This document shows, in pieces, positions 30,446-41,357 of a DNA stretch of 64,000 nucleotides (positions are counted from its first letter, which is position 1; every line of letters begins with the position of its first letter). Location: assembly GCA_037127255.1 (NCBI GenBank), contig JBANSL010000004.1:20033967-20097966 (forward strand), read 5' to 3'. The position numbers and the translations under genes are program-made. This DNA is from Persicaria tinctoria (Eukaryota > Streptophyta > Magnoliopsida > Caryophyllales > Polygonaceae). The notes below the pieces were generated by a model that worked only from the letters and a program-made list of their open reading frames with translations, had not been told where the DNA came from and ran no database searches.

Positions 30446-31287
30446 GACCACATCGTTTTTGTATGGTCGAGCAAAAGGTGATCTCTCCCATACCAACTCA
30501 CTACCCTTTCTGTGATTTTCCTTGGCTTTTGAAAATAGGATTTTTGTGTAAGAATCCTACGAACATTTTTAAAGGTGTTGAATTTTTCCACTATTACTAT
30601 ATTCGGGGTATGGGTATCATTCCAAAATGGGACTGTGTTGCTCCATTGAAGAGATTTTGCAAAGTAAGCAATAAGCGGAAGTCTAATGGGGTTTTGTTTA
30701 TTATTGTTTGTTATAATATGATGGAGCAAGAAAGTTAATCCTAAGTGGTTTTGAGTAATATTAATTAAGTGTTTATTGAAGCTATTAGATCTGTAATTGT
30801 GGGATGGTTGACAAACATCAATACAATAAATTGCCCATAATGCCAATTTAACCCATTGGAAGTATGTAAGTAAATGATTATGGATTTCCATTATAATGGG
30901 GTTTTTAAGATAATTTGTTATAGTAGCAATTAGAAGAGGTGCGAGAGAGGGGGTTTTAACCTTCCATTTGACTTGTTGATTCACACTTGTTTTGGTGGCT
31001 AGAAACCCGTAGCTAGAGAAGGGGGTATAAAGCATACCAAACTTGTAGTTAATCTTAATTGAAGTTAACAAAGTTATTATGGTTTTACCTGCTATTTGAC
31101 TTGTTGATTCACTCCTCTTCTTCTTCCGCCTTTTTTCCTCAACATTTGCCTGCTTTGAATTTTCCGCCGTGGGGATGAAGTTACCCAACTGGACCTGATT
31201 TTTGCCCTTTCGGGATGTGTTTGGGTGGGGAACGAAAGAAACATTCCCCATGGGTTTTTTTCTTTTATCCTTTGAAGAGGATGCCAT
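30442..31287 (-). CDS. LINE ORF1-like protein, 281 residues, unusual
   Basis: The frame starts at an ATG in good context (GCCATGG, 31,287) with MASSSKDKRKKPMGNVSF and ends in TGA at 30,442-30,444. That TGA overlaps the ORF2 ATG (ATGA). The first 90 residues are very basic (KDKRKK, RKGK, EEKRRKKKR), which would suit RNA binding. I see no CCHC knuckle and no RRM-like domain, both usual in plant LINE ORF1. The second half looks low in charge and is not recognisable. The frame is open upstream as well, to 31,965. It may be a divergent ORF1 or chance openness. Confidence 0.4.
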   Translation of the reverse strand: MASSSKDKRKKPMGNVSFVPHPNTSRKGKNQVQLGNFIPTAENSKQANVEEKRRKKKRSESTSQIAGKTIITLLTSIKINYKFGMLYTPFSSYGFLATKTSVNQQVKWKVKTPSLAPLLIATITNYLKNPIIMEIHNHLLTYFQWVKLALWAIYCIDVCQPSHNYRSNSFNKHLINITQNHLGLTFLLHHIITNNNKQNPIRLPLIAYFAKSLQWSNTVPFWNDTHTPNIVIVEKFNTFKNVRRILTQKSYFQKPRKITERVVSWYGRDHLLLDHTKTMWS

Positions 31288-31965
31288 GGCTGTGTCACAA
31301 ACAAAGAGATGGAGAGTAAGCACTTGAAAATAGCAATAGAAAATTAGATGGGAAGGAGGAGCAAGGTGTGTTGCACATAGGCTCATCCAAATGCTCTTAT
31401 AGGGGTGTAAAGGTAGTTGACCATCAAAAGTCCGTAGATACTTCATATAACTAGTTAAACAAGGGAACTTAATGAAATGAGACTTCATAACTGTAGCTAC
31501 CAAATAGACATCTCTGCACAGAACCGAGATTGACGAAGAAGCCGGAGTCAAACTCGTATTTGAAATTACAAGTTGATTCATTAACTTAGGCAAAGAGTAG
31601 AAAATTTCTAGATTAAGAATTGATAAAAGAAATTTAGTAGACAAAAATTGGTGACCCAGAGCACTCCTCAAAATGGCATTTTCATTCAAACGAGATGACC
31701 ACAACTCCCCAGAAAAAACAAGGGAGTCGCAACCAAAGGAGTGGAGAAGGGCAGTCGAGATGCCAAGTCCAACGACAACCTTTACACTATAATTAGGCTT
31801 CATACAGTAATTTTTAACCTTCATATTTTTATCAATTAAGACAAATGGGATTTGGTTTGTCTTTGATAGCGATCGACTAAATCCAGCTAATTCATATTTA
31901 TTTATATGAGAGGAAATCCGTTGTGTATTCAAGATGCATTGGATTTTCAAGCAAATAAATGAGTT

Positions 31966-33824
31966 TCATTTGAAGACGGGCGATATTCTCCAAGAAATAA
32001 GATAATCAGATGGTTTGATTTTATACCATATAATTTGCTGCCAAAAACACCAGCACAACCTGCATGAAGTGTTTAAAGGCAACTTCTGGTGTTTTATAGT
32101 TGACCAATTTTGACAGATCATATTTACAGGCCACCAAGTACATACATCAAGGTTGCAAAAGAACAGCTCTTGCCCCATGCAAATTTGGATAAAAAATACA
32201 TACACACCACAGCAGCAGCAACCAGGGCTACCATAACCATTACCCTTAAGCAAATAATTCAAAGATAGACATGAACAACAGGTTTTGCCAGAGAACCAGA
32301 GGAAGCATGTAGACATCCCTCGGCGCAGGAAATATATTGGACAAGAGAAACCCATGTTAGCAACCGAACTAACCCCTAAGGGATCCAGACTAAGGAAAAC
32401 CAGTCTGGAACAATCACACTTACACCAGCCCTTCCAAAGAGTGTAGACAAAGAAAGTATAATTATACACCCTGGTAAAAAACAAGGCAATCGGGCCATTC
32501 TTCCAAGTGAGTTTCCTCCACAACGTTTTACCAATGAATTTTTTTAGCAGAGTATAGCAGCACAAGGATGTTTTAGCTATCAATGAATTCGAGATACACT
32601 TAAAGCAATACCCGAGAGAGAAAGGAAGGAGGTCATATACACCTAGCTGCTCAAACCCAAATAACTTAGCAAAAGAAACATGGGGAGCACCAATAGACCC
32701 AATAGCCAAATCAGCTAAACAAGATTGAGCACAACAATTTAATTCCCCATAGAAAGTTTTACCACATAGTTTAGCAAAGCTAATCAGATCAACATCAATT
32801 TCAGACCTTTTTCCATCAACCCCGGTATCGCAAAAATTGATAATCAAGAATCTAAACAACACTGAACCCAGATAAGCATCATAAGGGATATAATTCGGAA
32901 TCAAAATTGTTCTAGTCAAGAAGAAATACCACATAAGGCAACCCATTAAAGCCCTAATTTTTCTAGAGAGCACTTCTTCATCATAGCTGGGTAAAGGGAC
33001 AATTAAAGTCCTATAGATCACAATTTGTTCAAAGCCCTTTCGGGGGTAGAAAGCAAAGAGGAATACACCTCTAACGCCGTTTTTTCAAGACCCTTTCGGG
33101 GGGTAGAAAGCGAAGAGGAATAAACCTCTAACGCAGTTTTTTTAAGGCCCTTTCGGGGGGTAGGGGGTGAAGAGGCATACACCTCTACCACCGGGTTTTC
33201 CAAGCACCAGAAGAAGGTGATTTTCTGTGCAACATGCAGCAATTTAGTTACACCAACAGTAAGCCCATGAGATTTCATAAAGATTGTAGTACAACTTGAT
33301 AAACTCAAGCAAGAGAATATGTAAAACATGAAAATTGTAGGCCACATAGATAAATCATGAAGATTTTGGCATATAACTCCCACACAGAGTTTTATGAGAG
33401 GGAGAACGTTTTTAAGGATGAAAAAGAGTTTACAATGGAGACTTTTTGAGTACCTGCTTTTATGATTCAGATTTGAAACCTTCAATCCAAGAGGCCAACA
33501 ACGAACAGAAACCCCGTCGCTGCAGGAACGACCCAACAGAGCAAGTGAAGAACACCCCTTCCGTCTCCAAAAAAAAGCCTTTCTCCGACGCTTCCTGAAG
33601 TTTTTCGAAACAGGAAGAAAGGCATTCCAACCAGCCCTAATCTCACTAAGATATCGGGCAAGAAAGCTCCACATCCATAGGGAGGACTCATCTTTAACAC
33701 TAACAAGCAAGACTTGTGGTATCATATGACCAATAATAGCGAGAAATCCAACCAAGAGCGAGATCGAGCCAGACGCAGGAAGACGACTCGATTGCTCCAG
33801 CCACACAAATTGAGACCACATCAA
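31966..33824 (-). other. Upstream open frames of the LINE (ORF0-like)
   Basis: Two minus-strand frames cover this stretch: 33,018-33,824 (268 codons, ATG near 33,821) and 31,966-33,021 (351 codons, no ATG at its start). The second is in the same frame as ORF1, separated by one TGA at 31,966. The predicted proteins are rich in Cys, Phe and Trp and match no family I know. A related stretch (IPNYIPYD here, IPYIPYDV there) occurs upstream of the second LINE at 62.3-62.7 kb. Confidence 0.35.
33031..33203. repeat. Three 56-57-bp tandem repeats in the LINE leader
   Basis: Each unit starts CCCTTTCGGGGGG and continues with GAAGAGG and ACACCTCTA. Unit starts are at about 33,035, 33,091 and 33,148. On the minus strand they encode repeats like LEVYSSSLSTPRKGLEKTA. 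Tandem leader repeats are known as promoter monomers in some LINEs; that role is only inferred here. Confidence 0.8.
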
Positions 33825-34011
33825 GGCTCAAATTAAGGGTAAGGGGTAGATCTGAGTGTTGATTTACTTGGATCTAGCCGAGAGATTAGAAAGAGGGAGC
33901 CAGATTCGATCGGTTCGATCTTAGGGTTTGGACAGGAAATTTGGGCAAAGGGGAAATGGGGGCGCGTGACAAGCGCGTTCTTCACGTTATACTACTTACA
34001 TCACTATTTTT

Positions 34012-37000
34012 ACAATAATCAATGTATTAAAACAAAATAGACATCTTTTTTTTTTATATTGATTTTGTGTATATTAATTTCATATATATAATTTGTGATT
34101 TTTTATTGTTTTAAAATAATCTATGGTATGAAATATGTACATAACAGATGTATTAATATGATATGGACATCATTTTAGATTTATATAAAGATGTTATTAC
34201 TAACAATATATATCAATTTATATTGACGTTGTGATTTAAAAATTTATGTTACACATTGATTTGATTATTTAGACGATGTCTATAATAATACTAACATCTG
34301 TTTTTTCTATAATGGTTCGATTTCATTGCTATTTAGACACAACATTTTTCATCTATAATCCGATGTTTTTTCATTCGATACACAACACCCTTTGTTCATA
34401 TAATAAGATTTCATAAATGATGGGCATTTTAATGAACATATACATTAAAATAAACGCGAAATCGACATTTACAAATATTTTACAAAGGATATGAACTTGA
34501 AAGATACAATTACAAATGATGAGTACTTCTAAATAATTGGTACAAAGGATAGTTTGGTAACCCTTAAGATGACTGTCCATGGGACAGTTGCAAACACTAA
34601 AACTATGCAGTCTTGGCACCCTACTCCAGCTCAGGCACGATGGAAAGATAAAAATAGTGCATAGAGATAAGAAACAATCTTATTCTACCAAGGATTTAAC
34701 CTATGGAGATATACAAGGAAGCATATAACAAACTTAAAATTATTTAGAGAGAAGAAAGAACTCGACAAACAAGCGCGCGGGACCTCCAACTCGGACTCTC
34801 GAAGAGCAGCAACTCGGCAACTCACACAAAAGTAACCCTAGACACAAAATGTTAAATAAGTGAATAAGAATCAAATTGAGATCTTGAAAATTGAAGTTAC
34901 ACAGAGCAAGCTAAATTCCTTCATGTTCATATTGAACGGTAATTAATAAAAAAAAATTATCTAGTCAAAATATACTCAACTTGCCCAAGGTCCTCGATCA
35001 CTTATGTAATATGTGTGCTACTTTGTTGCATGGGCAAGGATGTTTTTCTCTTCGTTCACCATTTCATGATCCCTATTAACAAATCTGGCATATAAACTCC
35101 TTACCAGGTCAAGGGACACCTAGCAGAGCACAAAATTAAGAACATAAAAATATTAATAAATAAATTTTGGACTAAAATGGAGTGATATTGCCTAATGTGA
35201 TATAAATAAAATGTAAATAAATAAATTCTGGACAAAAGTAAGAACATAAAAAGTGATAAGCATATTTATGTTTCTATCTAAATCTTGATAATAGTCCTAA
35301 TGTGATATTGCCAAGCACCAACCTGAGCTATCATCCAAACGATCAATATTCAGGCGACAACTGTATGTACTTTACAAAGATAGCATACCTTGTATAGGCA
35401 AAGGAGCTTATTCGAAAGTCCTTATGCCTTCAACCTGTTCGTCATGGGCTGGAAGTGGCATGGGATGCAATAGCTTATTATTATTATCTCAATTGGTTTA
35501 AAGTTGCAATAGATGGAGTTACTCTAGCTTGAGTAGAACGAAAAGCTTCTCCTGCTCGGTGAGGGCATGGCGTAAGTGGAAGCGGTGCCCATAAGGGCAA
35601 GCTAGGGTCACCTGCAAGGACCATACGACAAACCTCAGTCTTGTAGCGAGGGTGGCAGATCACAGGGTGCAACTCTCCATACCCGTGAGCGAACTAACAA
35701 TTATCTCCGTACGAACAGGATCTAGTCTCTTGCCATGTTGTGAAGCTCTGTCCTGGTCATGCCTTGGTTGTAAACCTCCAACTCTACCGGTCCATTCTTT
35801 TTGTCTCCTCCACAGACATGCAACTTTAGCTGCAATTCAGGACTATTTTTTGTTAGTTGTATGCACTTTCAACTTGCATTAGTTGCAAGTAAAACCCAAT
35901 CAATTGTCACAGTTCACAAAGTGGAGGAACCTCTTTCTCTATTTCTTTAAGTATGAGGTTCCTAAGCTCCTTGTTTCAACTTTTACCATCATCGCCAAAT
36001 TGTCATTTAGTCATTTAGATATAGTTATACACAGAACTATCAGTTTCTTAATTTGGCATGGAAGAAGTTTTAACCAATTATTTTCTCCCTGATATAGTGT
36101 ATGAGATAGCTTAAGAAATCCCATTATTGGTGAAATAATTCTACCTTTATTTTTGTAAAAAATGCTCATGTGCAAATAATTAAAGTACTGTAGTAATCAT
36201 TCTAATGACAAATAGAACAGAGATTGGATTAATCCTCGTATTGTGTTTGTTGCAAATTAGTAATCATTCTAAAATATGAAAATCAAATACCAAGAGAACA
36301 AAATCATCAATTCAATATTTTGTATTATATTTTGGTCGGAATCAAATATGAAAAATAAAAGGAACATGGACAGAAGATCTCATACCAGAGCATCTAACTC
36401 CTATCAAATTATGAACACCACCCATTAATGTATTTTCAGAAGCCCGGAACTAAGAATTTAATGATTTTGGAAAGACGTGTCAAAATGTGATTAGTTGCAT
36501 ATGATAAAATTGCAAACTTGTTTGATCATGTTCATCAATGTAACTTGTCATCAAATGTTTTTTTTTTTCATTCAAGGATTTAAAGTAACAGGAAATGCAA
36601 GATATCAGATGTCATTACAAAATCTCCTTAATAGAAGCTCATGAGCATGAATTCTTCCTTCAATCATTAAATGACTCAAAATATTATAATTGAAAAAAGA
36701 GGAAAAGTAAATAAAAATGAGCATAACAAGTTAACCATTCGAACTCAAATGGATTGTTTTATTATCCTTGAAAGCAGTTTGTATGAAAAGGGAACAGATT
36801 ATGCGTATGAATAGCTCTAAAAAGTTATGTTAAAAACAGTCAGTCCTAATCAATATATAAGAGTTGAGAAGGAAAACTAAACGCAATTTGTAAGATCAAA
36901 AAGCATCAAAGAAAAACAAATAAACCTATTCTCTCCTCCACCTACAAAATTCTGATCAAAGAACATTATGTCTGAAACTTCAATCGGTTCCGAGAAGCTC

Positions 37001-37193
37001 AGACAGACTGAGAACCAGCCCTTAAATTCCCCTCCTTTGGAATTCGTTGGATACAAATAATGGCAATCAAGTTGGAATTTTATATGTATTGATCAAAAAT
37101 CGTGAACACGTCAATAAAACTATTGCATTCGCTATCACGATCGTGGACTACTAGAGCAACGTGCTCGCATCAACTTTCAAAAGAATGAGCTAG
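34012..37193. other. CACTA interior without recognised genes
   Basis: About 3.2 kb. 34,010-34,330 is AT-rich with repeated ACATC/GATGT subterminal-like words. 35,400-35,690 is more GC-rich and has a minus-strand frame ([20 protein letters not shown]) that I do not recognise. The rest shows no coding pattern. Confidence 0.4.
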
Positions 37194-37202
37194 TTGAAAA
37201 AA

Positions 37203-38420
37203 GGGTAAATTGCAACTAATATCCCAACCTTTAGGGATAGTTGCTTTCAATACCCTAACCTTGTAAAATTTTACAAAATATCCTAACCTATACTATTAGT
37301 TGCACTTAACACCCTAGATGAGATTCTTAAATTACAAAAATTACCCTTATCATACAAAAATTACAAAAATCACCCATATTTATAAAATGTTTTCAATAAA
37401 CTCCTAATAAATTTAAAATTTTGAAATTAAAAAAATCTCTTACAATTTAAGCTCACCCAACCCACCATCCAAAAATAATTATAACAAGTATATAAAATCT
37501 ACTCCTTTAAAAATATAATATAATTATTTTAGCATTTACTCATTTAATATCTTAATATAATTACTCAAAATAATTAATTATTTATCTTAAACATAATACT
37601 TTTAGAAAAATAAAATAATGTAGATTTTAATAAATAAATTCTATGAGATATGATAACCGTTTGTAATATATAAAGAGTTACATGATAAAGATATATTAAA
37701 AATAATATGGTAAAATTATTATTTTTTACCATATTATTTTTAGTATATATTTATTATATAATTATTTATTGCAAATGGTTATCATATCTTTTACCATTTA
37801 TTTTTTAAATCTACTTTATTTTATTTTTGTAAAACTATTATGTTAAACATTTCTTATAGAATCATTTTTTTAATACCATGGAATTTATGTGTGATACATT
37901 ATAAGATGTTATGTATTAGTTTTAGTATATATAACATAATATTAACCAAAAAGACAGTATATATTGTATCAAATAATATATATGGAATATATAGATGTAC
38001 AAATCGGCATGTATCGAGACAGACTTATATAAATTTAGATTTTAATTATAATGTTTGTTTTTTAGATAAATAATTAATTATTTTTTTTTATTATATTAAA
38101 ATTTTACATGAGTAGATGCTAAAGTAATTATATTATATTTTGAAGGAGTAGATTTTATATACCTGTTATAATTATTTTTGGATGGTGGGTTGGGTTGGCT
38201 TAAATTGTAAGAGATTTTTGTAATTTCAAATTTTAAAATTTATTAGGAGTTTATTGAAAACATTTTATGAATATGGGCGATTTTTGTAATTTTTGTATGA
38301 TGTGGGTAATTTTTTAAATTTAAGAATCTCATCCAGGGTGTTAAGTGCAACTAATAATATAAGTTAAGATATTTTGTGAAAATTTACCCTAAAGGTTGGG
38401 ATATTAGTTGCAATTTACCC
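37203..38420. mobile_element. MULE-type element with long inverted repeats, 1.2 kb
   Basis: Both ends read GGGTAAATTGCAACTAATAT inwards. The inverted repeats extend about 330-345 bp (37,203 to about 37,548 and about 38,093 to 38,420). The 9-bp duplication TTGAAAAAA flanks it at 37,194-37,202 and 38,421-38,429, as for Mutator-like elements. The middle contains a second AT-rich palindrome centred near 37,720. No transposase. Confidence 0.85.
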
Positions 38421-38744
38421 TTGAAAAAATCATTTTAAAAAACCAATTAACAAAGAACGGCTTATCATTCATTTATTCCATAAATTGAGGATGAAAACCA
38501 CAAAAATTGCTGAGAACTACGAGTAAAACTAAGCCAAGCTAAAGCTAACCATCCTTAATTTGAAGACCTGATAATATGGATGTATGTTGTGTGATAATCA
38601 TTGACCAAAACTGATATTTGGAGGGAGATAACTTTTATGTGGTATAAATTCATACTTCATAATATGCATAAACATCAAGATGCACTTTGTTAAACATCTA
38701 AAATTAAAAATCAGTAATATGTACAGATAAGTAAAGTTAAAACC

Positions 38745-38884
38745 TGCCTTTATATCGGTTATAAAGATCCTCCAAATGCCTAGAGTCAGTATGTGTTTTA
38801 TCTTGTGGCTGACAGTAAAATACATCAAATGTCGTTTCCAGATGCCAGTGACAGGCCTTCGGTACCTATAGTGCATCCTTTTCG
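38745..38884 (-). pseudogene. DCN1-like (cullin neddylation) exon fragment
   Basis: The minus-strand exon reads KACHWHLETTFDVFYCQPQD, then KTHTDSRHLEDLYNRYK. DCN1-like proteins have a UBA-like segment that reads ALKASDWHLEGAFD...YSQPQ...DSRHLEELYNRYKD, and the match is clear. An in-frame TAG lies six codons into the exon (EKDAL*), and an AG acceptor is at 38,885. The PONY domain was not found. It is a single-exon relic inside the CACTA. Confidence 0.75.
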
Positions 38885-39718
38885 CTGCATAGATTAGGTA
38901 AAACAAAACAAAATTCAAATTCTATTAACATATCAATTGCATTAACAAATTAGACCAGAAACATAGGAGAGAAGAGACAAAGCTAGTAGAAATCAAAATA
39001 ACACCCTCCCTATCAACCAATAGAATGCAATGGACATTAATTTATTTGTGTACAGTTTCAATGGATAGATAGAAATCAAGAAAAATGACCCCTCAAGTTA
39101 TCAACTGAAATTATCAACTAAAAAATCTTCTAGCTCTTGGAAGTTGGAAAGGAAAAAGATATGTTGAAGTTTTAGAACCCCCAATTCCCAATCCGAACCC
39201 TAATAGTAAATTTGAACACCCGCAATGTAGTAGATAGTTGTCAAAACAAATGTTTGCTTGCACTCAAAAATAGGAATAGGAGCATGCCATACCTTAGATC
39301 AGAAAACATATAGCATCAGATACGATATTACAAGGCAAAACAGGTCCAAAAGATGACAACAACAACATTTAGAGAAGTAGGGACAGATTACAGACTCAAC
39401 TGTTTCAATAACCCTAGATTAGAGAATGAAATTAAACCCTAGATCTGAAAATTAGAGAATCAAACTAAACCACAAAAACCCTAGATTTGAATTTGAGAGG
39501 AGCATTCGAGGTCTTAAAACTCAAGGAAAAATCGAAAAGAGATGGAGGACGTGAGTGCTTACAAGAGAAGGTTACAAGCGGCGGAGGGAGCAAGAGGGCT
39601 AAGCAACGAGGGAGACAGTCGTTGTCGTGGTTAGGCCATCGCTAGCAGTCGAGAGAGAAGTCACAAATGAGAGCCATAGAGAGATAGAGGGAGAGATCTA
39701 TAAAGGGTAAGGGAGGAC

Positions 39719-40033
39719 TTACCGGTTAATTAGGGTTTCGGGAGAGAGGGCCGCCATCTTCGTAGTCGCCGACCAGAGCAAGAGAGAGAAGAGAGAAGGA
39801 GATGATGATAGGAAAAAGAAGCCAGTGATGGGAGAAAGAGGCCAGAGAAAAGAGAAGGAGGCCGGATTTGGAGGAAGGGGTCCGATTTGGAGCATAGAGA
39901 AGGAGACGATGATAGGGACTGAGAATGGATGGGGGCTGTGTTTGTGTTTGTGTGAGACAGAGAGAGTTGAGAGAAATGAGGTTTGGTCAGTTTGTTCAAA
40001 CAAGTCTGAGAATGGCTCCGGCCTCTTTTTCAT
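39719..40033 (-). other. Leader plus first-exon-like block in the CACTA
   Basis: On the minus strand a CT-rich leader is followed by ATGGCGGCCCTCTCTCCCGA (MAALSPETLINR) and then GTAAGT, a perfect donor. It looks like the first exon of a nuclear gene. The family is unknown, and the next exon is not recognised. It may belong to the same captured gene set as the DCN1 fragment downstream on this strand. Confidence 0.35.
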
Positions 40034-40263
40034 TAAGTATGGGCGGGTGTTTAAAAAAATTCAAACACAGAGAAAATTTCATCGGCCGCGCGTTTTCATT
40101 TTTTTAAAATTAACTCTTTAACATCTGTCAAAAAATTCAACTGTTGTTTTAATTTTTTTTCACATCAAAAATTTATTATTTGATGTAATAGTTTAATTTA
40201 ACATCGGCTGATTTTGTGACAGACTTAAATCACATGATGTCTAATTGCAGTATTCTAGTAGTG

Positions 40264-41070
40264 TGAATAAATGCCTTGAAAAAATTGCAAAGCCTATGAC
40301 TTGTGTTTTTGTTTGATGCCTTCATTTGGAACTCTTTCTGAGTTATGAAAAATTTTGAAGTTGTTTTTGTAAGCTAAAGTGGTTGATCCATATGTGTGAT
40401 GTTCTCTTGACAAACAACTGATGGATTTCTGATTTGTTTAACGGGTTGGAGAAAATGAGCCATTTGTACAAAGATGTGTGTTGTTCGATGGAGGTACTAA
40501 TTAATAGTTTACTTATTATTCTTTATCTTAAGCTTTCAAAGCAGCTACATGTACTAGCAACCCCACCCTCATGGAATGCAGTTCCAGGGATCGGCGACTG
40601 CAAGGAGTCGTCACGGGTGGCCCTCATATGATCTGGCAGTGGAACCCGAGCATAAGGGATCAGCGCACTACAAGGAACCCGAGCATGAGGGGCTTGATCT
40701 CTTTGGATGCCAATTAAAAGTAGGATCATAATTTACTAGAGTGCATACTTTCATAATTTACTAGAGTGCATACTTTCATTTTTCTGAACCCGAGGATGAG
40801 GGGCTTGATTTCATCACTCATTGAGCTTTTGTTTCTGATCATGGTATTAAGCTGAGCAACTGCATAAAATTAATTCCGGTCATGGTATTATAGACTCAGT
40901 GAGTGTCTTTAATGCACTCAGTTAGCTGAGCAACTGCATAAGATTTCCTAATGTTTATTGGAGTTATCTCCACTGTGCATTTCTAGACTTCTAGTTAACG
41001 CTGATTCAATTTCAGCAAGTTTAAAATCTAAGTGGTAACTTTGTTGATATGATTGAAATTTCACTGTCAG
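40264..41070 (+). other. Old host-like DNA to the right of the CACTA
   Basis: A short frame NKCLEKIAKPMTCVFV right after the CACTA may continue the P4-ATPase fragment. A GC-richer stretch at 40,560-40,720 repeats GAACCCGAGCATRAGGG. The words GAGCAACTGCATAA occur twice (about 40,853 and 40,928). No gene is clear. Confidence 0.3.
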
Positions 41071-41229
41071 ACATGTACTGAAACTGGGTTCTTCTATGTG
41101 ATCAATCATGGAATTGATGAAGATTTGTTTGAGAAACTCTTTTGTCAAAGAAAAAACTTCTTCTCACTTCCCCTTGAAGAGAAAAAGAAACTGGAAAGGA
41201 AGGAACATAAGGGCACAAAGAGTGGATGA
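41071..41229 (+). pseudogene. 2-oxoglutarate/Fe(II) dioxygenase N-terminal exon fragment
   Basis: After a CAG acceptor the frame reads TCTETGFFYVINHGIDEDLF in style (ACxETGFFYVINHGI), then FFSLPLEEKKKLERKEHKG and a stop at 41,227. This is the DIOX_N domain of plant 2OG oxygenases. The jelly-roll core with the HxD...H iron site is absent. A solo LTR begins 130 bp downstream, so the gene may have been broken or only this exon was captured. Confidence 0.75.
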
Positions 41230-41357
41230 GAATAATTGTGAAGAATGGATGCTTGGTAGTGAACTGATTTGTGCAGGGTGCAAGATCGACTGATGTATAT
41301 GTATGTAGGCTGAAGGAGCTGTCATATTATATGTGCCTTAGTAGTGAACTGATTTGC

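Larger units (their letters stand above)
26272..33995 (-). mobile_element. Full-length L1-type LINE, 7.7 kb, nested in the CACTA
   Basis: A run of about 22 T at 26,267-26,288 is the poly(A) tail on the minus strand. The target duplication TTACATCACTATTTTT occurs at 26,256-26,271 and at 33,996-34,011. On the minus strand the order is a long upstream region with open frames, ORF1 and ORF2. The intact ends and few stops suggest a recent insertion. It entered the CACTA after that element had formed. Confidence 0.9.
25986..40263. mobile_element. CACTA (En/Spm-type) element, 14.3 kb, non-autonomous
   Basis: The left end CACTACTAGAAAAACGCAAT and the right end (complement: CACTACTAGAATACTGCAAT) form matching terminal inverted repeats continuing TAGACATC. 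The 3-bp duplication TGA is at 25,983-25,985 and 40,264-40,266. Subterminal repeats around ACATCGG lie near both ends. No transposase gene is visible. The interior holds a LINE, a MULE-type element and fragments of host genes. It interrupts a P4-ATPase-like fragment. Confidence 0.9.

Noticed and set aside
33018..33021. Stop/start overlap between the two upstream LINE frames
   Set aside because: The downstream frame would start with GTG, which is not a normal plant start, so the overlap is probably chance.
39719..40121. Overlapping 60-104 codon frames on both strands
   Set aside because: Only the MAALSPETLINR first-exon-like block with its donor is plausible; the others are shadows of a CT-rich leader.
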